A DNA stretch of 64,000 nucleotides, taken from NCBI RefSeq assembly GCF_002531575.1, contig NZ_NWTI01000025.1, forward strand, positions 1 through 64,000, written 5' to 3'. This document shows, piece by piece, positions 43,576 to 51,957 of this stretch. Source of the stretch: Bradyrhizobium sp. Y36 (GTDB lineage Bacteria > Pseudomonadota > Alphaproteobacteria > Rhizobiales > Xanthobacteraceae). A model generated the notes under the pieces. The model saw only the letters and a list, made by a program, of their open reading frames with translations, made no database searches and was not told where the DNA came from. The number at the start of each line of letters is the position of its first letter. Position 1 is the stretch's first letter. Made by a program: the position numbers and the translations under genes.

Positions 43576-45181
43576 ACGCCCAGGGGCTCACTTCGGAGTC
43601 TCGCGTCACCTCGACCGAGATCAGATACGGCCCGCCGTGGCCAAGCGCTTTTTCCATCGCCGCCTTGAACTGGTTCGGCGCGGTGACGCGCGCGGCCGCG
43701 ACGCCAAAGGACTCCGCCAGCTTGACGAAATCCGGGTTGACGAGATCGGAGGCCACCACGCGGCCGTCGAAGCGCTCGCGCTGGTCGCGGCGGACATTGC
43801 CATAGGCGTTGTTGTTGAACACCAGCGTCACCACGCCGATGTTGAACTGCACGGCGGTGGCAAGCTCCTGCACGCCGAACATGAAGCCGCCGTCGCCGGT
43901 GATCGCCACCACGGGCTTGTCGGGATTGGCGACCTTGGCCCCCAGCGCGGTCGGGAAGCCCGAGCCGAGCGTGCCCTGATAGCCCGAGGTGATGAAGGTG
44001 CGCGGCTCGTAGACCGGAAAGCCGTACCAGGAGGCGAAGCCGAACTGCGACAATTCATCGGTGACGATCGCGTTGTGCGGCAGTACCTCGCGCAGGATGT
44101 TGAGATAGGCCATCTGCGGCTGGATGCGCTGGATCTCGGCTTGCGCGGCCGCGGCGGCCTCGCGGATCTCGCCGCGCCGCGTGCTGCTCCTGGCATAGCC
44201 GGCCCTCTTCACGGCTGCGGCGAGGTCGGCGGTGCCGTCCCGGGCGTCGGCGACGATGGCGACATCGGCGGCGAGCCGGCGCATCTCGGCCGGATCGATG
44301 TCGATGCGGATGGATTTGAGGCCGCTCGGCTGATAGGGCCAGCGGAAGCCGGATGCCGGCAGCTCGGCGCGCGTGCCGATCGCGATCATCAGATCGGTCG
44401 TCGGCCACAGCTTGTAGGCGGCGGCCATGGTGAGGCCGAGCTCGTGCGCGTTGGAGACGATGCCGCGGCCGCTGCGGAAGGCGACGACGGGCGCATCGAT
44501 CATCTCGGCGAGCTCGAGGATTTCGTCGCGCGCCTCGATCGCACCGCTGCCGACGAAGATCATCGGCGCCTTGCTTGACTTGATCAGCGCCGCCGCCTGC
44601 TTGACGAGATCGGGGTCGGGTTGCGGGGCGGGCAGCGGCGTCAGCACCGGAGCTGCCGCCGTTGCGGCGCGCTGGGTGAAGACGTCCCAGGGCATTTCGA
44701 CCGAGGCCGGGCCGCGCCGCCCCGACATCATCTCCTGGAAGGCGCGCGCGACGACGGTCGGCGCATTGCCTGGATATTCGATCCGGTCGGCCCATTTCAC
44801 ATAGGTACGCAAGGTCGCAAGCTGGTCCGGCATCTCGTGCAGATGGCCGCGGCCCTTGCCGAGAAACTGCGTCGGCACCTGGCCGGTGACGCACAGCACC
44901 GGCTCGTTGCAGCCGAAGGCGGTCAGCAGCGCCGCGCTGGCATTGAGCACGCCGGGGCCGGGCACCACGCTGAACACGCCGGGCTTGCCGCTGGAGCGGG
45001 CATAGCCGAACGCCATGTAGCCGCAGGCCTGCTCGTGCCGCGCGCCGATCACCTTGAGCTGGGCCTGGTGGAAGGCGTCGAAGAGGCCGTAGACCTGCGC
45101 GCCCGGCAGGCCGAACACGGTGTCGACGCCATGGGCGACAAGGCCGCTTACGATCGCTTCGCCGCCGGTGAGGGTGGTCAT
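43553..45181 (-). CDS. Thiamine pyrophosphate-dependent enzyme (acetolactate synthase-like)
   Basis: 542 residues, ATG 45181. Three domains of the ALS/POX family: an N-terminal PYR domain with catalytic Glu50 (GARHEQACGYMAFGYA), a central domain, and a C-terminal PP domain with the Mg/TPP motif ITGDGGFMFGVQELA ending in NNNAYG. It is the last gene of the hpa operon, 25 bp after the FAH hydrolase. Known hpa pathways do not need a TPP enzyme; it may process a keto acid by decarboxylation or carboligation. The exact reaction is unknown. Confidence 0.85.
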   Translation of the reverse strand: MTTLTGGEAIVSGLVAHGVDTVFGLPGAQVYGLFDAFHQAQLKVIGARHEQACGYMAFGYARSSGKPGVFSVVPGPGVLNASAALLTAFGCNEPVLCVTGQVPTQFLGKGRGHLHEMPDQLATLRTYVKWADRIEYPGNAPTVVARAFQEMMSGRRGPASVEMPWDVFTQRAATAAAPVLTPLPAPQPDPDLVKQAAALIKSSKAPMIFVGSGAIEARDEILELAEMIDAPVVAFRSGRGIVSNAHELGLTMAAAYKLWPTTDLMIAIGTRAELPASGFRWPYQPSGLKSIRIDIDPAEMRRLAADVAIVADARDGTADLAAAVKRAGYARSSTRRGEIREAAAAAQAEIQRIQPQMAYLNILREVLPHNAIVTDELSQFGFASWYGFPVYEPRTFITSGYQGTLGSGFPTALGAKVANPDKPVVAITGDGGFMFGVQELATAVQFNIGVVTLVFNNNAYGNVRRDQRERFDGRVVASDLVNPDFVKLAESFGVAAARVTAPNQFKAAMEKALGHGGPYLISVEVTRDSEVSPWAFIHPPKP

Positions 45182-45206
45182 TGCATCATTCCACTTCGAT
45201 TGTTGG

Positions 45207-46076
45207 TCAGGCTTCGTCGACGACACCGTTGCGCAGCAAGCCGATGCCCTCGGCAGCGACCTCGACGACGTCCCCGGGCTTCAGGTAACGCGGCGGATCG
45301 AACCGCGCGCCGGCGCCGGTCGGCGTGCCCGTGATGATGATATCGCCGGGGACGAGGGTTGCGAAGGTCGAGATATAGTTCAAGAGATAGCGGAACGAGA
45401 ACATCAGCCGGCTGGTGCGATCGTCCTGCCTGAGCTCACCATTCACGTGCGTGGTCAGCCTGACGTCGGCGATCTGCGATTCCCGCATATAGGGCACCAG
45501 CCAGGGCCCGAGGCTGCCGCTGGAATCGAAGTTCTTGCCCTGGGTGACGTTGAACTTGGCGTGGCGCAGCCAGTCGCGCACCGAGCCTTCGTTGCACAGC
45601 GTCAGCGCGGCAATGTGGTCGAGCGCGCTGCTTTCGGGAATGTGCCGGCCGGCCTTGCCGATCACCAGCACGATCTCGCCCTCATAATCGAGTTGAGCGG
45701 AGGCACGCGGGCGCACCAGCGGCGTGTCGTGGCCGACGAAAGAGCGCGGCGAGCGCATGAACATGCTCGGATATTTCGGCGCGTCCTGGCCGTCCTTGTA
45801 CTCCGCATTGCGGTCGGGATAGTTCACGCCGATGCAGATGATCTTCTCCGGCGCGGGCACCGGCGGCAGCCAGGTGATGTCGGCGAGCGCGTGATCCGGC
45901 GTGCGGCTGGCGGCTTCCTCGGCAAGGCTGATGAGCTTGCCGGCCGCGATCACCTCGCGCAGCGTCGGATAGTGTTTCGCATAGCGCGTGGAGAGGTCGA
46001 CGATGCCGCCCTCAAGGACGGCGCCGTAGTGGACATCACCCTTGACCGCGTACGTGGCGAGGCGAGGAAGTTTCAT
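45207..46076 (-). CDS. Fumarylacetoacetate hydrolase family protein (HpaG-like decarboxylase/isomerase)
   Basis: 289 residues from ATG 46076. The FAH fold is clear: KIICIGVNYPDRNAEY, DYEGEIVLVIGKAGRHI (metal-binding Glu-x-Glu), VTQGKNFDSSGSLGPW and VPGDIIITGTPTGAGARFDPP. In homoprotocatechuate breakdown HpaG, a tandem FAH protein in E. coli, decarboxylates and isomerises the open-ring tricarboxylate. This single-domain enzyme sits between hpaD and the TPP gene, the place expected for it. The specific step is inferred from context. Confidence 0.82.
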   Translation of the reverse strand: MKLPRLATYAVKGDVHYGAVLEGGIVDLSTRYAKHYPTLREVIAAGKLISLAEEAASRTPDHALADITWLPPVPAPEKIICIGVNYPDRNAEYKDGQDAPKYPSMFMRSPRSFVGHDTPLVRPRASAQLDYEGEIVLVIGKAGRHIPESSALDHIAALTLCNEGSVRDWLRHAKFNVTQGKNFDSSGSLGPWLVPYMRESQIADVRLTTHVNGELRQDDRTSRLMFSFRYLLNYISTFATLVPGDIIITGTPTGAGARFDPPRYLKPGDVVEVAAEGIGLLRNGVVDEA

Positions 46077-46092
46077 AGGCAGTCTATCTCTC

Positions 46093-46224
46093 TTGTCGTC
46101 CCTGCGAACGCAGGGACCCATACCGCGTGATCCATCGATAGCGCACGGTGACGATCCCCGAACGACCAATCTTCGCAAAACTCCTCCCTGTGGTTATGGG
46201 TCCCTGCTTTCGCAGGGACGACAG
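46093..46224. repeat. Palindromic element, GTCGTCCCTGCGAACGCAGGGAC type, within hpa operon
   Basis: TTGTCGTCCCTGCG at the left is mirrored by CGCAGGGACGACAG at the right, and each half forms a local hairpin (CCCTGCGAACGCAGGG; TCCCTGCTTTCGCAGGGA). It lies between hpaD and the FAH gene, in the middle of the operon. Confidence 0.85.
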
Positions 46225-46251
46225 GAAGAGAAGCTCGGCAGGTCATGGGCA

Positions 46252-47235
46252 TCAGTCCGCGACCAGCACGTCGGCCACGAATTTCGGCTCGCGCACGGCC
46301 TGGCCGCTGAACGGCGAGCCCTGCTCGAACCAGGAGCGCGGGGCCGGGGCGCCCCACAGCGTCTGGCGGCGCGGATCGCGCAGCGACCAGCGCAGCGGCT
46401 CGTGGTCGTGATCGCCGGTAAAGTAGTCGCTGGTGTAGAGTTCGAGGCGGTGTCCATCGGGGTCGCGGACATAGAGGAAGAACGCGTTCGAGATGCCGTG
46501 GCGTCCCGGGCCGCGCTCGATGTTCTTCACGAACCCTTGCGAGGCCATGACGTCGCAGAGATGGATGATGTTCATCGCCGTCGGCGTCCAGTAGGCGAAA
46601 TGGTGCAGGCGAGGGCCCTTGCCGTTGGTGATGGCGAAGTCGTGCACGTTGCCCTTGCGATGCATCCAGGCCGCGGCGATGCGTCCGTTTGGACCGTCCT
46701 CCTCGGCATATTCAGTGAGACGGAAGCCGAGCCGAGCATAGAAATCGACGGTGTCCTGCACCTCGGCGGCGAAGACGTTGAAATGATCCAGCCGCTGCGG
46801 ATGACAGCCCCGATACAAATCGTAGCGGCGGAGCAGGTGCGGCCGTCGCTCCATCGACGCATAGAGCTCGATCTGGAAGCCGAAGGGATCAGTAAACTGC
46901 AGGGTGCGGCCCTGGAAGGGCTGGTCGACGAAGGCGTAGGAGAGGCCGTTCTCTGACAGGAACGCGGCGGCCTTGTCGAGGTCTTTGTCATTGCCCACCT
47001 TGAAGCCGAGCCGGGCGCACGCCGGCGCTGCCGCTTTGCGCAGCACCAGCGAGTGATGCTGATGCTCCTCGGCGGCGCGCAGGTACACGACCTTGTCGTC
47101 GGCATCCTCGACATGCAGGCCGACGGTGGTCTCGTAGAATTCGCGGCTCAGCTTCAAATCGGTGACGTCGAGCACGACATGGCTGGAGCGGATGATGTTG
47201 AACGGCGGCTCGAAGATGTGTTGCGGTACCGGCAT
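46252..47235 (-). CDS. hpaD: 3,4-dihydroxyphenylacetate 2,3-dioxygenase (extradiol, VOC fold)
   Basis: 327 residues from ATG 47235; an open extension into the palindromic element is rejected. Two VOC modules. Metal ligands are His151 (RLDHFNVF), His212 (RLHHFAYW) and Glu265 (GHRLELYTSDY). His198 and Tyr255 match second-sphere catalytic residues of the HPCD enzyme of Brevibacterium. The enzyme cleaves homoprotocatechuate next to the diol, giving 5-carboxymethyl-2-hydroxymuconate semialdehyde. Its position right after hpaE supports the call. Other catechol dioxygenases of the same type are possible alternatives. Confidence 0.9.
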   Translation of the reverse strand: MPVPQHIFEPPFNIIRSSHVVLDVTDLKLSREFYETTVGLHVEDADDKVVYLRAAEEHQHHSLVLRKAAAPACARLGFKVGNDKDLDKAAAFLSENGLSYAFVDQPFQGRTLQFTDPFGFQIELYASMERRPHLLRRYDLYRGCHPQRLDHFNVFAAEVQDTVDFYARLGFRLTEYAEEDGPNGRIAAAWMHRKGNVHDFAITNGKGPRLHHFAYWTPTAMNIIHLCDVMASQGFVKNIERGPGRHGISNAFFLYVRDPDGHRLELYTSDYFTGDHDHEPLRWSLRDPRRQTLWGAPAPRSWFEQGSPFSGQAVREPKFVADVLVAD

Positions 47236-47254
47236 TGCGTTTCCCCTCGGTCCT

Positions 47255-47359
47255 GTCATTCCGGGGCGGCTCGCAGAGCCGAACCCGGAATCCATCGTGC
47301 AGCAGAGTTGGTGGATGAATGGATTCCGGGCTCGCGACTTCGTCGCGCCCCGGAATGAC
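47255..47359. repeat. Palindromic element, GTCATTCCGGGG / GGAATCCAT family, within hpa operon
   Basis: GTCATTCCGGGGCG at the left is mirrored by CGCCCCGGAATGAC at the right; inner ACCCGGAATCCAT pairs with ATGGATTCCGGGC. It begins 20 bp from the hpaD start and touches the hpaE stop codon, so it fills the whole hpaE-hpaD junction. Confidence 0.88.
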
Positions 47360-48898
47360 TCAAATTCCCAGTTTTTGAATCTTGTGCGTGCCCCGCGCCA
47401 GCGAGACGTGCTTGGTTTCCATGTAGAAGTCGAACGAATAATCGCCGCCGTCGCGGCCGATGCCTGAGGCCTTCATGCCGCCGAACGGCGTCGGCAGATG
47501 GCGGACGTTTTCCGAGTTCAGCCAGATCATGCCGGCCTCCAGCGCGTCCGCGACGCGCAAGGCGCGGCCGACGTCGTTGGTCCAGACATAGCCGGTGAGG
47601 CCGTAGCGGGTGTCGTTGGCGATCTCGATCGCGTCAGCCTCGTCCTTGAACGGCAGCACGGTGAGGAAGGGGCCGAACACTTCCTCCTGCGCCACGCGCA
47701 TCTTGCCGTGCGCGCCGGTGACCAGCGTCGGCTCGACATAATGTCCGCCGCCGGGGCCGTCATGGGTCTTGCCGCCGACCGCGATGGTTGCGCCGTCCTG
47801 GCGCGCGACGTCGAAATAGGAGCAGACTTTTGCCAGATGCCGCTCGTGGATCAGCGGCCCGATCTCGGTGGCGGGATCGAGGGGATGGCCGACCTTGAGC
47901 GCCTTCACGCGCGCGGTCAGCTTGTCCACGAATCTGTCCGCGATGCCTTGCTGAATCAGCAGTCGGCTCGACGAAGTGCAGCGCTCGCCGTTGAGCGAGT
48001 AGATCATGAACACGACCGCATCGAGCGCACGGTCGAGATCGGCGTCGTCGAACACGATCACGGGATTCTTGCCGCCGAGCTCGAAATGCACGCGCTTCAG
48101 GGTCGGCGCGCCCTGAATCATGATGGCCGAACCGGTCGCGCTTTCGCCGACGAAGCCGATCGCCTTGATGGCGGGATGCTCGGTCAGCGCCTTGCCGGCC
48201 TCTTCGCCGAAGCCGTGGACGGTGTTGAGCACGCCGTCGGGCACGCCGGCTTCCTTGACGAGCCTCGCCAGAATGGAAGCCGTCACCGGCGACCATTCGG
48301 CGGGCTTGTGCACGACGGTGCAGCCGGCCGCCAGCGCCGGGGCGATCTTCCAGGTCGAGAGCATGAACGGCGTGTTCCACGGCGTGATCACGCCGACAGG
48401 GCCGATCGGCACGCGCGTCGAGACGTTCCAGTGCTCGTCGCTGGGCGTGTTGAGGCCGTCTCTGGCTTCCGCGCATTTGTCGGCGAAGAAGCGGAAATTC
48501 TCGGCGGCACGGATCGCGGCCTTGGCCATGAAGCGGTAGGCCTGGCCGGTGTCGATGCATTCGAGCACGGCGATGTCGTCGGCATTGTCCTCGATGGCGT
48601 CGGCGACGCGGTGCAGAAGCTTGCGCCGCATCGCCGGGCCCATGTCGCGCCAGGATTTGAAGGCGAGCGCGGCGGCCGTTGCTGCCGCGTCGATATCCTC
48701 GGCGGTGCCGCGCGCGACGCTTGCGAGCGTTGTGCCGTCGACCGGTGATTTCGTTTCGAACGTCTCGCCGGAGATCGAGGCAACGGTCTTGCCGTCGATC
48801 ATGTGACCGATGCCGTCGGCTCGCAGCGTCTTCAGGAGCCGGGCGACGCGGTCGCGGTTGGCCTGGAACACATCGGCTTTCGGGCTGGGCTTATCCAT
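47360..48898 (-). CDS. hpaE: 5-carboxymethyl-2-hydroxymuconate semialdehyde dehydrogenase
   Basis: 512 residues, ATG 48898. Aldehyde dehydrogenase features: ITPWNTPFMLSTWKIAPAL, general base Glu273 in FELGGKNPVIV, and nucleophile Cys307 in NGERCTSSSRLL. Near the C-terminus NSENVRHLPTPFGGMKASG and DFYMETKHVSLA are typical of HpaE. It oxidises the ring-cleavage aldehyde to the acid with NAD. Its start overlaps the hpaF stop by 8 bp, so translation is coupled. Confidence 0.93.
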   Translation of the reverse strand: MDKPSPKADVFQANRDRVARLLKTLRADGIGHMIDGKTVASISGETFETKSPVDGTTLASVARGTAEDIDAAATAAALAFKSWRDMGPAMRRKLLHRVADAIEDNADDIAVLECIDTGQAYRFMAKAAIRAAENFRFFADKCAEARDGLNTPSDEHWNVSTRVPIGPVGVITPWNTPFMLSTWKIAPALAAGCTVVHKPAEWSPVTASILARLVKEAGVPDGVLNTVHGFGEEAGKALTEHPAIKAIGFVGESATGSAIMIQGAPTLKRVHFELGGKNPVIVFDDADLDRALDAVVFMIYSLNGERCTSSSRLLIQQGIADRFVDKLTARVKALKVGHPLDPATEIGPLIHERHLAKVCSYFDVARQDGATIAVGGKTHDGPGGGHYVEPTLVTGAHGKMRVAQEEVFGPFLTVLPFKDEADAIEIANDTRYGLTGYVWTNDVGRALRVADALEAGMIWLNSENVRHLPTPFGGMKASGIGRDGGDYSFDFYMETKHVSLARGTHKIQKLGI

Positions 48899-49289
48899 GG
48901 GCGGCTTCCGCTTTCAGGGCGTCGTGGATGTTGTTGCGCTTCCAGCTGGTGTCCTTGTCGTTGATCTGCATGTCGAACGACAGGGCGAACTTGCTGGCAG
49001 CGAAGACGGGATCGAGATGTCTTGAGAGCGCCTGGAAGATGTGCTCGCCGGCTTTCTGACGCGTGGGAAGGTCGCGGCCCTCGCCGATGCGCAGCACCAT
49101 GTCGAGGAAGCCGTAGTCGTTCCGCGCGTCGGCGATCGCATAATGCTCGCAGCGGATGGCGCGCACGCGGATGCCGCCGAGCGGGAAGATGCCGGTCTCG
49201 ACCGCCGCCTTGCGCACGACCTCGCACACCAGCTTCATGTCGAGACGGCTGTCGAGATTGGCCGAATATTCGATGGTGAAATGCGGCAT
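48891..49289 (-). CDS. hpaF: 5-carboxymethyl-2-hydroxymuconate delta-isomerase
   Basis: 132 residues, ATG 49289 with GGGAGTGAAACC. It belongs to the tautomerase superfamily: the protein begins MPHFTIEYSANL, and Pro after Met removal is the catalytic base, as in CHMI. The fold repeats, with ADARNDYGFLDMVLRIGEGR in the middle. It moves the double bond of the ring-opened acid for the next decarboxylation. It sits 32 bp after hpaH. Confidence 0.92.
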   Translation of the reverse strand: MPHFTIEYSANLDSRLDMKLVCEVVRKAAVETGIFPLGGIRVRAIRCEHYAIADARNDYGFLDMVLRIGEGRDLPTRQKAGEHIFQALSRHLDPVFAASKFALSFDMQINDKDTSWKRNNIHDALKAEAAHG

Positions 49290-49321
49290 CGCGGTTTCAC
49301 TCCCTGTGTCGTCTCATTGCT

Positions 49322-50128
49322 TTACGCGAAGTAGCAGCTGACCGAGCCGTAGGCGCCATAGTCGGCTTGAATTGTGTCGCCCTTGCGGGTCTCGATCGGA
49401 CGGATGAACGAGCCCGCGAGCACGACTTGCCCGGGCTCCAGCGCAAGGCCGAGCGGCGCGATCTTGTTGGCGAGCCAGGCCACGGCCGTCGCAGGATGAT
49501 TGAGCACGCCGGCGGCAAGGCCGGTCTCCTCGAGCTGGCCGTTCTTGAAGCACAGCGCGCCGATCCAGCGCAGGTCGGCGTCGAGCGGGCGGATCGGCCG
49601 TCCCCCGAGCACGATGCCGGCATTCGCGGCATTGTCGGCGATGGTGTCGTAGATCTTGCGCGTTGCCTTGGTCTTGGGATCGACGCGCTCGATGCGGGTG
49701 TCCAAAATCTCCAGCGCCGGCACCACGAAGTCGGTGGCGTTGAGCACGTCGAACAGCGTGCAGTCGGGGCCTGCAAGGCGCTTGCTCATGACGAAGGCGA
49801 GCTCGGCCTCGACGCGCGTCGCGATGAAGCGCTCGGTCGGGACCAGGCCGCCATCGGAAAAGAACATGTCGTCGAGCAGCACGCCGGAGTCCGGCTCGTT
49901 GATATCGAGCGCGCTCTGCATCGCCTTCGAGGTCAGGCCGATCTTGTGGCCCTTGACGATGCGGCCCTCCGCGATCTTGACGTCGACCCAGGCCTTCTGA
50001 ATCGCGTAGGCATCGGCGATGGAGATGTGGGGGAAGTCCTGCGAGAGCTGGCGAATCTGCGTGCGGGTCTTCTCCGCCTGGTGCAGACGCCGCGCGCAAG
50101 CTTGGATATCGTCGTTGGAAAGCGCCAT
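49322..50128 (-). CDS. hpaH: 2-oxo-hept-4-ene-1,7-dioate hydratase
   Basis: 268 residues from ATG 50128. It belongs to the MhpD/HpaH hydratase family of the FAH superfamily: [65 protein letters not shown] and a metal-binding Glu pair in that stretch. It adds water to the oxo-heptenedioate, giving the substrate of the HpaI aldolase. It is the first gene of the minus-strand hpa operon, next to the palindromic operator. Confidence 0.92.
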   Translation of the reverse strand: MALSNDDIQACARRLHQAEKTRTQIRQLSQDFPHISIADAYAIQKAWVDVKIAEGRIVKGHKIGLTSKAMQSALDINEPDSGVLLDDMFFSDGGLVPTERFIATRVEAELAFVMSKRLAGPDCTLFDVLNATDFVVPALEILDTRIERVDPKTKATRKIYDTIADNAANAGIVLGGRPIRPLDADLRWIGALCFKNGQLEETGLAAGVLNHPATAVAWLANKIAPLGLALEPGQVVLAGSFIRPIETRKGDTIQADYGAYGSVSCYFA

Positions 50129-50160
50129 TTGTGATCTTACAAATTGGGGTGCCGGGAGAT

Positions 50161-50176
50161 ACTTAACATGTTAAGT
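50161..50176. promoter_or_regulatory. Perfect 16-bp palindrome, probable HpaR operator
   Basis: ACTTAACATGTTAAGT is a perfect palindrome, 33-48 bp upstream of hpaH and 64 bp upstream of hpaR. MarR-family repressors such as HpaR bind dyads of this size in the hpa intergenic region, and the location between the divergent operon and its regulator gene fits. The site is AT-rich, unlike its surroundings. Binding by HpaR is inferred. Confidence 0.75.
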
Positions 50177-50181
50177 GAATG

Positions 50182-50187
50182 CGTCAA
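50182..50187 (-). promoter_or_regulatory. Putative -35 box of the hpaH operon promoter
   Basis: On the minus strand TTGACG lies just before the palindrome, so the palindrome would sit in the spacer and at the -10 region. No -10 box is strong. If correct, a repressor bound at the palindrome would block RNA polymerase. Confidence 0.4.
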
Positions 50188-50239
50188 ACACAATTCCGGC
50201 TTGCTGCACTGCAAACGTTTGGCGGCTTGAAAGGGCGTC

Positions 50240-50758
50240 ATGGTGAAGAGACCGGCTGATCCTGCGAACGGAAGCGCCCCCGCCGCGCGGCAGGTGCCGA
50301 TGCGCGATTTCTCGCGTTCGCTGCCGATGTCGCTGCTGCGGGCCCGCGAGGCGGTGATGCGGCAGTTTCGTCCTTCGCTGCGCGAGCACGGCTTGACCGA
50401 GCAGCAATGGCGCATCCTGCGCGCGCTGGCGGCGATCGAAGCGGTCGAGGTCACGGAACTGGCGCGCACCGCCTTCCTGCTCGGGCCGAGCCTGTCGCGC
50501 ATCCTGCGCGATCTCGAGGCGCGTCATCTGGTCGAGCGCAAGACCGCGAAAGCCGATCAGCGACGCAGCATGGTCTCGATCTCGAAGGAGGGCGTGAAGC
50601 TGATGGCCTCGGTGGCGCCCACATCGGAAGCCATCTATGCCGAGATCACGCGGCGCTTCGGCGCGCGCAAGCTCGCCGAATTGCAGGACATGCTGGGCGC
50701 GCTCGAACAGAGTCTTGCAGAGCTCGGCGGCGCCGAAGAGGCAAGTTCCGAGGAGTGA
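50240..50758 (+). CDS. hpaR: MarR-family regulator of homoprotocatechuate degradation (HpaR)
   Basis: 172 residues, ATG 50240 with GAAAGGGCG. A winged helix-turn-helix: LREHGLTEQQWRILRALAAI, EVTELARTAFLLGPSLSRIL (recognition helix) and the wing VERKTAKADQRRSMVSISKEG. Opposite orientation to hpaH, as in E. coli W, where HpaR represses the meta operon until homoprotocatechuate or an analogue binds. It likely also controls its own gene through the shared palindrome. Confidence 0.9.
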   Translation: MVKRPADPANGSAPAARQVPMRDFSRSLPMSLLRAREAVMRQFRPSLREHGLTEQQWRILRALAAIEAVEVTELARTAFLLGPSLSRILRDLEARHLVERKTAKADQRRSMVSISKEGVKLMASVAPTSEAIYAEITRRFGARKLAELQDMLGALEQSLAELGGAEEASSEE

Positions 50759-51010
50759 CAGCAGATATGCGCGTCCGGGTGACGCAAGCCATGGACATGA
50801 ATGCGCATTTTCGCGCAAATAGTGACCCAGGCTGGCGGTCGATCAGGCGCCGATTCCCGGCGCCAGAAGGCGGCCGCATAGGCGTTGCGTCATTGCGAGC
50901 GTAGCGCGGCGGCCCGGTTCGCGGTAACAGCGGGGGCGTGCTGTCGCGGCGCTCGTCATGGTGACGAAGGTCCAATTAACACGGTCCAAACAACAAAGAA
51001 GGAAGGCAAC

Positions 51011-51787
51011 GTGGCGAACAAGGTCAAGGAAATCTGGAAGTCGGGCAAGGCCGTGGTCAACGCGTGGCTCGCAATTCCCTCCGGCTTCTCGGCCGAGATG
51101 ATCGCGCAATGCGGCTTCGACAGCGTCACCGTCGATATGCAGCATGGCGTGCAGGACTATCTCTCGATGGTGCAGTGCTTCCAGGCGATGGACAAGCATC
51201 CGGTCACCCCGATGGTCCGCGTGCCCTGGAACGAGCCCGGCATCATCGGCAAGGTGCTCGACGGCGGCGCCTATGGCGTGATCTGCCCGATGGTCAACAC
51301 GCCGCAGGAAGCGAAGAACCTCGTCTCCTATGCCAAATATCCGCCGCAGGGCGTCCGTTCCAACGGCCCGATCCGCGCCGGCATGTACGGCACCGCCGGC
51401 TCCTATCAGAAGACGGCGAATGCCGACACGGTGCTGCTGCCGATGATGGAGACCCGGACCGCGGTCGAGAACATGGAAGCCATCCTCGACGTCGAGGGCA
51501 TCGACGGCGTCTATATCGGCCCGTCCGATCTCGGCTTCTCCTACGGCCTCGAGCCCAAGCTCGATCGCTCGGAGCCCGAGATCCTCGCGATCTACGAGAA
51601 GATCATCAAGGAATGCGGCAAGCGCGGCCTCAACCCGGGCATTCATTGCAGCGGCGCGGAAGGCGCGGCGCGCGCCATCAACATGGGCTTCAAGCTGGTG
51701 ACGCTCTCGAACGAGGTCGGCCTAATGACCACCTACGCCAAGATGCAGGTCAACGCGACCCGCAAGGATTCCGGCGGCAAGGCGTAA
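51011..51787 (+). CDS. hpaI: HpcH/HpaI family aldolase (4-hydroxy-2-oxoheptanedioate aldolase)
   Basis: 258 residues from GTG 51011, with AAGGAAGG upstream. Class II metal-dependent aldolase: AIPSGFSAEMIAQCGFDSV, catalytic VDMQHGVQDY (Asp and His), metal-binding Glu in LLPMMETRTAVEN and Asp in IGPSDLGFSYG. It splits 4-hydroxy-2-oxoheptanedioate into pyruvate and succinic semialdehyde, the last hpa step. It lies 252 bp after hpaR, a gap with no gene; near 50889 there is a single repeat-like half site CGTCATTGCGAGCG. Confidence 0.9.
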   Translation: MANKVKEIWKSGKAVVNAWLAIPSGFSAEMIAQCGFDSVTVDMQHGVQDYLSMVQCFQAMDKHPVTPMVRVPWNEPGIIGKVLDGGAYGVICPMVNTPQEAKNLVSYAKYPPQGVRSNGPIRAGMYGTAGSYQKTANADTVLLPMMETRTAVENMEAILDVEGIDGVYIGPSDLGFSYGLEPKLDRSEPEILAIYEKIIKECGKRGLNPGIHCSGAEGAARAINMGFKLVTLSNEVGLMTTYAKMQVNATRKDSGGKA

Positions 51788-51796
51788 TGCTCTTTC

Positions 51797-51934
51797 TGTG
51801 TCCCGGACGCGATGCAGCGCGCAGCGCTGCTGCGCAGAGCCGGGACCCAGAAGGCTGCGAAGTACATGACGTGACAACTGGGCCCCGGCTCGGCAGCGCA
51901 CCGTTTCACGCTGCGCTGCGTCCGGGGCACGACA
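51797..51934. repeat. Palindromic element, GTCCCGGAC / GTCCGGGGCAC family
   Basis: TGTGTCCCGGACGCGATGCAGC at the left is mirrored by CTGCGTCCGGGGCACGACA at the right, with inner pairing of GAGCCGGGACCCAG and TGGGCCCCGGCTC. It lies between hpaI and the UxaA-type gene. Confidence 0.82.
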
Positions 51935-51957
51935 CTTGAAGACCCAAGGAGACTCCC

